Origin: an uncultured Ignavibacteriota bacterium
GTDB lineage: Bacteria > Bacteroidota > Ignavibacteria > Tepidaquicellales > Tepidaquicellaceae
Direction of reading: 5' to 3'
DNA length: 5,194 bases
NCBI GenBank assembly: GCA_903901375.1
Contig: CAIUQV010000530.1
Span: 1-5,194, forward strand
Under the pieces are notes generated by a model. The model ran no database searches, was not told where the DNA came from, and saw nothing but the letters and a program-made list of their open reading frames with translations. How positions within the stretch are numbered: the first letter of the stretch is position 1; each line of letters starts with the position of its first letter. Of this stretch, positions 1-5,194 are shown one piece after another. The translations under genes were made by a program, and so were the position numbers.

Positions 1-846
1 AACACCGACTTTGTATCCGCTGCTAAGCTTTTCAATAGATACAGCATCGTCAAAATCTTTTGCATCTTCGGGATCTATCGTAAAGAGAGTCAAATCACGC
101 AAATCCATTCTTCCGTTAACAAGTATATCTCCGGGTGATTTTTCCCTGTATTCCCTGAATATTACTGTGGTTTCATCTACAACATCGGAGTCAAACTTTT
201 CGTCGAGCCTGTATTTCTTCATTACAGATGCGACTTCAACCAGAGTATCACCTGCTTTACCGAGAACTTCAACAACTTTTGCCTGAAGGTCGTTTATGCC
301 GTCTTCAATATCTTCAACGTTTATAATTTCACAAACCACTTTGTCTCCATAAACTGCCCCGTTGAAATCTTTTACGTTAACATAAACATCCTGCCTGATT
401 TTTCTGGAATCAACATTCACCTTTGCAAAACTTTTCTTCGGGTCAAAGAAACCGGTAACATAATACGAATCGAGATTAATCACTTTTAAGACACGTGCAT
501 ATTCACTTCCGGTTTTGCCCTTGAAGGACTTACGGAACTCAACCTTGTCTCCTGCAGAAATCTTCTGTCCCCTTTTAAGTTTAACATCAAGCCTGACAGA
601 TTTTCCGTCTTTGTCGTGGTAGTGAACAGCAATTCTGCCGTCATCGGAGATTATCACATCGCCCGTGAGGAATGTGTTATCTTCTATAGGGATGGAGAAA
701 TACTTCCCATCCTTCTTGATTTCACCCGTCAGTACGAGTTCATTCAAAGCTTCCCGCAATTCAGGACGCTCAGAACTTCTAACGTGAAGGTTTGCTACAA
801 GATGATTAAACTTGTAATTTGTTCCCCTGTTTTTCTTAAGGAACAC
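1..846 (-). CDS. rnr: Ribonuclease R (VacB/RNase II family), N-terminal 282 codons, 3' part beyond left edge
   Basis: This is a processive 3'-to-5' exoribonuclease that degrades structured RNA, mRNA fragments and defective rRNA/tRNA in the cytoplasm. Seen in the sequence: translating the minus strand from GTG at 846 gives 282 residues with no stop before the window edge. Residues 1-60 look like the winged-helix domain found at the N-terminus of RNase R. Residues about 63-123 and 126-200 are two cold-shock-like OB folds, the second ending in VVEVLGKAGD. The RNB catalytic domain begins near 245 with GRMDLRDL and carries TIDPEDAKDFDDAVS, which supplies four aspartates (258, 264, 266, 267) in the D-x5-D-x-D-D spacing of the RNase II/R magnesium site. 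The winged helix and the GRxDLRDL motif favour RNase R over RNase II. Family members are usually 700-800 residues, so about 60% of the protein, including the rest of RNB and the S1 domain, lies outside. The gene sits 125 bp downstream of the tamB-like gene on the same strand. The start codon is uncertain (see the start-site entry). Confidence 0.95.
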   Translation of the reverse strand, partial: MFLKKNRGTNYKFNHLVANLHVRSSERPELREALNELVLTGEIKKDGKYFSIPIEDNTFLTGDVIISDDGRIAVHYHDKDGKSVRLDVKLKRGQKISAGDKVEFRKSFKGKTGSEYARVLKVINLDSYYVTGFFDPKKSFAKVNVDSRKIRQDVYVNVKDFNGAVYGDKVVCEIINVEDIEDGINDLQAKVVEVLGKAGDTLVEVASVMKKYRLDEKFDSDVVDETTVIFREYREKSPGDILVNGRMDLRDLTLFTIDPEDAKDFDDAVSIEKLSSGYKVGV

Positions 847-858
847 TACTATATCTTT
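844..858 (-). promoter_or_regulatory. Probable GTG start of rnr with weak AAAGA ribosome-binding site
   Basis: An in-frame TAA at 879-877 limits the start to the eleven codons below it, and none of these is ATG. GTG at 846-844 is the only standard start codon among them. A weak purine run, AAAGA (858-854), lies seven bases upstream, a plausible Shine-Dalgarno spacing. Against this choice, the codons just upstream of GTG read K-D-I-V and flow smoothly into FLKKNRG, which looks like the first helix of the winged-helix domain. Non-standard starts at ATC (870-868) or ATA (852-850) are therefore possible, as is a base error in the assembly. Confidence 0.35.
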
Positions 859-971
859 ATGTGGTTTGATAGTATTTTATTTTAAATTAATATCGATTTT
901 TGATTTAAGACTGATAAATCCGATATTGCATGATAAAAAGATATACTGAATACAACGTTTTTATAAACTGT
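847..971. other. AT-rich intergenic spacer between tamB-like gene and rnr
   Basis: This 125 bp gap is strongly AT-rich and stop-rich in the reading direction of its neighbours. It contains no GC-rich hairpin followed by a T-run, so no intrinsic terminator is visible for the tamB-like gene. Only tiny AT-rich inverted repeats occur, such as the GTTT/AAAC pair at about 956-967. No convincing promoter can be picked. Minus-strand TTGTAT and TATCAT hexamers exist but are only 14 bases apart, and no clear Bacteroidota-type TAnnTTTG box was found. The gap could be a read-through spacer or could hold a promoter for rnr that the sequence does not make obvious. Confidence 0.6.
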
Positions 972-3900
972 TTAAAACTTTATTCTGTAAAGAAGTGCTC
1001 CGCCTGTTCTGTTATCCGATGACAATATGCTGTTCTGCGAAAACGGGTCTATGTACCTTTCAATCTGAATTATGAGATTCTGTGAAATATTATTAATTCC
1101 GAATATTTTATTCAAAGGATATTCAATCAGGAAATTAGTGTTTGATAAATCTCTGAGAATCTGTCCTCCGAATATAACCGTAGCACCGCCAATTTCAGCT
1201 GTAACCCTTATATCAGTATTCTCCGCGAAAGTGCCACTCTGTGAATCCTTGTAAGAAATGTCTGTCTTAAGAATAAACGGAAGATATGTATTAACAAAGT
1301 TAGACAAATAGGCAGACGCATAACTTGTACCGACGTTTGCACCTACGCTTGAGAATATAGATAATCTCTGGTCTGCATTAAGTTCATCCTTGAACCTGCC
1401 GAATAAAAGAAAACTGATAGCATCATCCGCAGGATTTGAACCGCCAATAGGGTTTCCGTCTGACAGCAATTCCCATTTTATAGGATTCATCTTAAAAACA
1501 TTTCCTGTAATATCTATATTAATCTCTACTTTCCTTGAGACATTGTTATTATTCGGGTCTGTTGAACTCGTTGTATAATTACCTTTAATGTAAAGTTCAG
1601 GATTAGTTACATCGCCCGTGAAGAGAGCATAGCCGGTTGATTTAAAACTTTTATAAAACTTGTAATAGGAGTTCTCACCAATATCCACCCTTCCCCGAGT
1701 TGCGAAAGAAGGTGTTTCCAGATTATCGAAAGTAATGTTTGCAGATATATTTCCCGAGAATTCCTGTCCGGATTTTTCCTCAATGATTAACTTTGCGAAT
1801 ATATCTTTCAGAGTTTTTACCCGGATGTAATACTTAAAGTTACTCTTCGCGGGTTTCTTTGCAGTTGTATCAGACATTTTGTAAAAATACGAATCAAACG
1901 GGTCGAGTGCAGACTTTTCAAAATTCGATAAACTGTCTGTGTAGCGTGTGACGAAACTTGTGTCTTTCCTCGTAAGATTTGAATCAAGCCTCACACGGTA
2001 CGTGAAATTGTCCTCATAAATATTATAAGCAACTTTAAGCTGAGGAATAATAAGTATCCTTCCATCCGTAAGGTTCAGGTCTCCGGACATTGTTAAGCTT
2101 TCAGGATTACCTTTTAAGATAATGTCATTCATTCCTGTCTGTCCGTACAGATTACCGTATATACTCATTATGTTCTGAGTGACGTTTTCATCGAGCAGTT
2201 TTGCCTGACCGTTTAAACGCAATTCCATATCGTTCAGAGTCAGGTTAGTTAAGTCAATGTATCCACCCATATTCATAACTTTTTTAGGGTCAGATTTATG
2301 AGTGATAATAAACTTCTGGAAGTTCAGTTTCTGTTTCTCAGTGGATAAATTAGCATCAAAATCATAATTAACACCAGTCATATCGAGTGTAAAAGTACCT
2401 TTGTTTACTTCCAGACCACCAGTAAGAACAGGCTCTTTCACTATGCCTGAAATATCAATATTCCCGTTCATCTTCCCTCTTAAATCAGAAATTACAGGAA
2501 CAAACTGTTCAAGAATCTTAATCTGAAAATCTTTTGCATTAATCTTAAGGTTTACAGGACTTTCGAGAATAGTCTTTCTGGTCTCAGTATTTTCACCTGC
2601 AACCAGTGGATTGTCATAAGGCATTGAACCGTCAATGGTAAGCAGTCCGGCATTATTTGGGTTATAGAAAGCTATCTGCGGAACAAGGATATTATTCTTA
2701 TAATCAACAATAGCGTCAACCCTACCGAGTTTCATCTTCTGAGCTGCTAAAAAGTCTGTGTTTGCTTCAAGGTTCAGTTCGGGATTATCAAAAGTTCCTT
2801 TATAATTCAGCTTAATTCTTCTGACGTTACCGCTGACAATATTGTCTTTTTCAATATCGGGTGAAAGGAATCTCTGGAATTTGGAAATATTTATCTTATC
2901 CGCCGAAAGAGTCAGGTCACTGTTACCGTCAAAAGAGTATACCCCGTTAAGGCTGATTCTCTGATTTCCGTCGTTCAGTCTGAAACCATCAATATCAAGA
3001 TGATGTTTCGAATATCCGGTATCATCTGTCATATAGTTAAACACTATGGGGTTTGCATTCGCAAACTGATATGAATCGTAAAGAATGTTCATAGTGTCCA
3101 GCTGTAACGAATAACTGTTCAGCGAAAGGTTCATAGAACCCTGAGCATACAGCCCTTTTGTGGAATCCATCTTTGTGAACAAAGTAACTTCAGGCCGGGC
3201 AGTGGAAGTTCTGAAATCAAATCCGAGAGTATCGAGTTTCACTCCGCCAGTGTAAACATCTTTAAACCTGACGTTGACATCCGATACATAAGACAAAGGT
3301 AGTTTGCTGTTAAAATCATCTTTAAGAAAAACCCTTACTATACTGCGTTTAAAAAGCAGGGTTGAATCTCTGTACTTAAAATCATCAAACCTTCCGGAAG
3401 TAGAAAAGACAAGCGAATTATTGTTATGGAGTAAACGTCCCCTTATGTCGCACTTAAAGACTATTGTGCTGTCTTTCATTATAAGCTGTAAGGGAAGAAG
3501 GCTTTTAATGTTTATAGTATATCTTATATCAGTATCATAATCGGCATCGGCATAGGACCTGATTCTGAAATCAGTTATTACAGGTTCATGGTAAAAACCA
3601 AGAGTATCCATCTTCAGGTTTTTTCCGATCTGCTCTGATAATTTATCAATATTGCCTGTAACGATGGATGGTATTTCAAGAATCTTAAACTTGCCTGAGA
3701 TATTAATGTCCGCCAGGTCAGAAAAAAGTGTTACAAACCTTGCAGTATCGTTCCTGAAGAAATTAACCTTTAAAGGTGTTGCAGGTATCATATAATCTGC
3801 AAGCATTGACTGCTGAAGCTGTATATCGAACTTACCGGAAATGTTATCAGGGTCTGTTCCGGAACCGTTAACGTCAAACGTAAAATTAAGATTGCTTTTG

Positions 3901-5194
3901 TCTTCAGGTTTTTTAGTAAGCGATGATAAATCAAGATTGCTTACATTGCCTTTCAGATTGTAGACAAGATTGTTTAAATCCCTTACGACAACATTGCCAT
4001 CGACCTTTGCATAACCCGTGGCTGATTTATAATCGATATTTAAGTCAATGTTTCCGGAGTTTGAATTAATCGTACCCGAAGATGATTCTATTCTCTGGTC
4101 ATAAAAAGTAGTATTCTTTATACTGTAGTTTATCTTATTCGTCATCGTCTTATAGTCAACGCCTCTTCCCTCGACCATAAAATCACCTGTTATGTTACTC
4201 CTTAACTTTTCATCTTTTATAATCTTACCAATATCAAGGTTTGTAGTAGTTGCCTTTGCGTCGTACACAAGTTCTTTCTGAGTGATATCAAGGTATCCCT
4301 TTACCTGAGCATCGCCCGCACTCGTTTTGACTTCTGCCTCAGCGTTAAACTTCAGCGGTTCTCCTTTGAATTTAAAGTTAGCTGTTATAACTCCCAGATG
4401 ACTGTAATCAGGAATTTTCAGTCCCGGTATATTCTCTTTCTCATCCTTCGGATTAATAACTGCATTTCTGCACTCTACATCAAAATAAAGTTTTCCGGGA
4501 TCGTGAAGATTTTTCACTCTTCCTTTTATGTCAAGTGCAGAGCCATTAGGCAAAGTGAAATTTAATTCACCGACATTGAAATCAGCATAATTACCTTTTG
4601 CTTTCAGGTTCAGGTAAACTTTTCCGTCAAGGAATTTAATATCGGGCAAAAAGAACGTAAGGTCATCTGCATCGAATTTATCCACGAGAAGGTCAACAAC
4701 AAAATTCTTCTTCTGAAAATCAAAATAATCAATCTTTTCTTTCAGAGGATTAAGGTTCTCCATCGAAGCAACTTTTATACTGACGTTTGATTTATCGGTA
4801 ATAAGTTTCAGGTTTCTGACTTCTGCAAGGTCATTTTTGTTTATCGATGCATCGAGAGACAGGCTGTGAATATTTAACTCCGAATTAGTTTTAAATGAAA
4901 TATTCTTTATACTTACATTTTTCTCGTCGGGCAGATAACTTCCGGAAAGCTGAATGTTAAGGTCTGTCACATCAAGACTGTCCCTGGTAATACTTACAAT
5001 CTTATTCATCGCAGCATCCCTGAGCTGCATACCGTCGCGTTTGAAATCAAGAGAACGGAAAGCACCGTTTCTGATTTCAAAATTATCGGCATAAATTTTC
5101 CATTTAAACTCAGAGGTGGTAGTATCCTCTTCTTTCACTTTATCAGATTTTAAAAGATAATCAAGATTCCACATCAATGTATCATTCTTATCCC
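972..5194 (-). CDS. tamB: TamB-family (DUF490) envelope translocation/assembly protein, 5' end beyond right edge
   Basis: TamB-like proteins are anchored in the inner membrane and span the periplasm as a long hydrophobic-grooved beta structure. They act in lipid transport to the outer membrane and in outer-membrane protein assembly, often with a TamA/BamA-type barrel. Seen here: 1406 codons from the window edge to TAA at 974-972. Most of the protein is alternating-polarity beta strand with repeated Asn/Asp/Gly turns, as in AsmA/TamB repeats. The C-terminal region (from about residue 900, counted from the edge) has the family pattern RGKMNGNIDISG, then EPVLTGGLEVNKGTF. The hallmark block ADDAISFLLFGRFKDEL follows near residue 1255, with a final YPLNKIFGINN...YRIKF ending in Phe. 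A polar segment at about 1056-1117, rich in Ser, Thr, Asp and Lys, interrupts the C-terminal strands. The codons before the first TTG/ATG (5177-5172) remain open and read D-K-N-D-T-L-M-W-N-L, resembling the internal WNL motif of AsmA-like repeats. No signal anchor is present, so the real start lies outside, probably 100 or more residues upstream. The family call is firm; the cargo and the partner cannot be told from this window. Confidence 0.92.
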   Translation of the reverse strand, partial: DKNDTLMWNLDYLLKSDKVKEEDTTTSEFKWKIYADNFEIRNGAFRSLDFKRDGMQLRDAAMNKIVSITRDSLDVTDLNIQLSGSYLPDEKNVSIKNISFKTNSELNIHSLSLDASINKNDLAEVRNLKLITDKSNVSIKVASMENLNPLKEKIDYFDFQKKNFVVDLLVDKFDADDLTFFLPDIKFLDGKVYLNLKAKGNYADFNVGELNFTLPNGSALDIKGRVKNLHDPGKLYFDVECRNAVINPKDEKENIPGLKIPDYSHLGVITANFKFKGEPLKFNAEAEVKTSAGDAQVKGYLDITQKELVYDAKATTTNLDIGKIIKDEKLRSNITGDFMVEGRGVDYKTMTNKINYSIKNTTFYDQRIESSSGTINSNSGNIDLNIDYKSATGYAKVDGNVVVRDLNNLVYNLKGNVSNLDLSSLTKKPEDKSNLNFTFDVNGSGTDPDNISGKFDIQLQQSMLADYMIPATPLKVNFFRNDTARFVTLFSDLADINISGKFKILEIPSIVTGNIDKLSEQIGKNLKMDTLGFYHEPVITDFRIRSYADADYDTDIRYTINIKSLLPLQLIMKDSTIVFKCDIRGRLLHNNNSLVFSTSGRFDDFKYRDSTLLFKRSIVRVFLKDDFNSKLPLSYVSDVNVRFKDVYTGGVKLDTLGFDFRTSTARPEVTLFTKMDSTKGLYAQGSMNLSLNSYSLQLDTMNILYDSYQFANANPIVFNYMTDDTGYSKHHLDIDGFRLNDGNQRISLNGVYSFDGNSDLTLSADKINISKFQRFLSPDIEKDNIVSGNVRRIKLNYKGTFDNPELNLEANTDFLAAQKMKLGRVDAIVDYKNNILVPQIAFYNPNNAGLLTIDGSMPYDNPLVAGENTETRKTILESPVNLKINAKDFQIKILEQFVPVISDLRGKMNGNIDISGIVKEPVLTGGLEVNKGTFTLDMTGVNYDFDANLSTEKQKLNFQKFIITHKSDPKKVMNMGGYIDLTNLTLNDMELRLNGQAKLLDENVTQNIMSIYGNLYGQTGMNDIILKGNPESLTMSGDLNLTDGRILIIPQLKVAYNIYEDNFTYRVRLDSNLTRKDTSFVTRYTDSLSNFEKSALDPFDSYFYKMSDTTAKKPAKSNFKYYIRVKTLKDIFAKLIIEEKSGQEFSGNISANITFDNLETPSFATRGRVDIGENSYYKFYKSFKSTGYALFTGDVTNPELYIKGNYTTSSTDPNNNNVSRKVEINIDITGNVFKMNPIKWELLSDGNPIGGSNPADDAISFLLFGRFKDELNADQRLSIFSSVGANVGTSYASAYLSNFVNTYLPFILKTDISYKDSQSGTFAENTDIRVTAEIGGATVIFGGQILRDLSNTNFLIEYPLNKIFGINNISQNLIIQIERYIDPFSQNSILSSDNRTGGALLYRIKF

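Noticed and set aside
11..286. Plus-strand ORF of 91 codons, rich in Ser and Thr
   Set aside because: It lies wholly antisense to the RNase R gene, whose minus-strand translation shows clear conserved domains. Its Ser-rich, low-complexity translation is typical of a shadow frame.
616..885. Plus-strand ORF of 89 codons
   Set aside because: Antisense to the RNase R N-terminal domains, with no recognisable motif and no ribosome-binding site. Treated as a shadow.
885..912. AT-rich near-palindrome around ATCGAT
   Set aside because: The stem is short and nearly all A/T, with no GC-rich stem or T-tract, so it does not qualify as a terminator or a credible operator.
923..957. Possible minus-strand sigma-70-like promoter (TTGTAT and TATCAT)
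   Set aside because: The hexamers are only about 14 bases apart. In DNA this AT-rich such matches are expected by chance.
1072..1578. Two plus-strand ORFs (1072-1254 and 1390-1578)
   Set aside because: Both are opposite the most conserved part of the TamB C-terminal domain and have no recognisable product.
3304..3540. Plus-strand ORF of 78 codons
   Set aside because: Antisense to the middle of the tamB-like gene, with no domain-like features and no start signal.
972..5194. Recurrent N-P-E-L / E-P-V-L / N-P-E-S motifs in the TamB-like protein, considered as a tandem repeat array
   Set aside because: They are irregularly spaced strand-turn motifs expected of AsmA/TamB beta repeats, not a DNA-level tandem repeat.

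Overview
The window is the junction of two genes, both on the minus strand. Each is cut by a window edge, and a short AT-rich spacer separates them. Read in transcription order (right to left), it starts inside a very large TamB-family envelope protein gene (5194 down to 972). A 125 bp intergenic gap (971 to 847) follows. Then comes the first 282 codons of an RNase R gene (846 down to 1), which continue past the left edge. Almost all of the sequence is coding, and no stretch of 300 bases or more lacks a gene.

The organism is a diderm (two-membrane) bacterium, because TamB proteins span the periplasm between inner and outer membrane. The AT-rich DNA, the Lys/Asn/Asp/Ser-rich proteins, the near absence of Shine-Dalgarno sequences and the style of the TamB protein fit the Bacteroidota/Ignavibacteriota/Chlorobiota group. 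That placement is an inference from general character, not from a marker gene.

The TamB-like protein would carry lipid or assist outer-membrane assembly from the inner-membrane side. RNase R is a cytoplasmic 3'-to-5' exoribonuclease for structured RNA and RNA quality control. I see no direct functional link. They share orientation and may share a transcript, since no terminator is visible in the gap.

Two points matter for anyone reusing this annotation. First, the TamB frame stays open to the right edge, so the TTG/ATG near 5177-5172 is almost certainly internal and the true N-terminus with its membrane anchor lies outside. Second, RNase R has no ATG start available. The only standard start is GTG at 846, yet protein-like sequence continues for several codons upstream. 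I found no mobile element, CRISPR array, RNA gene or clearly new system here.
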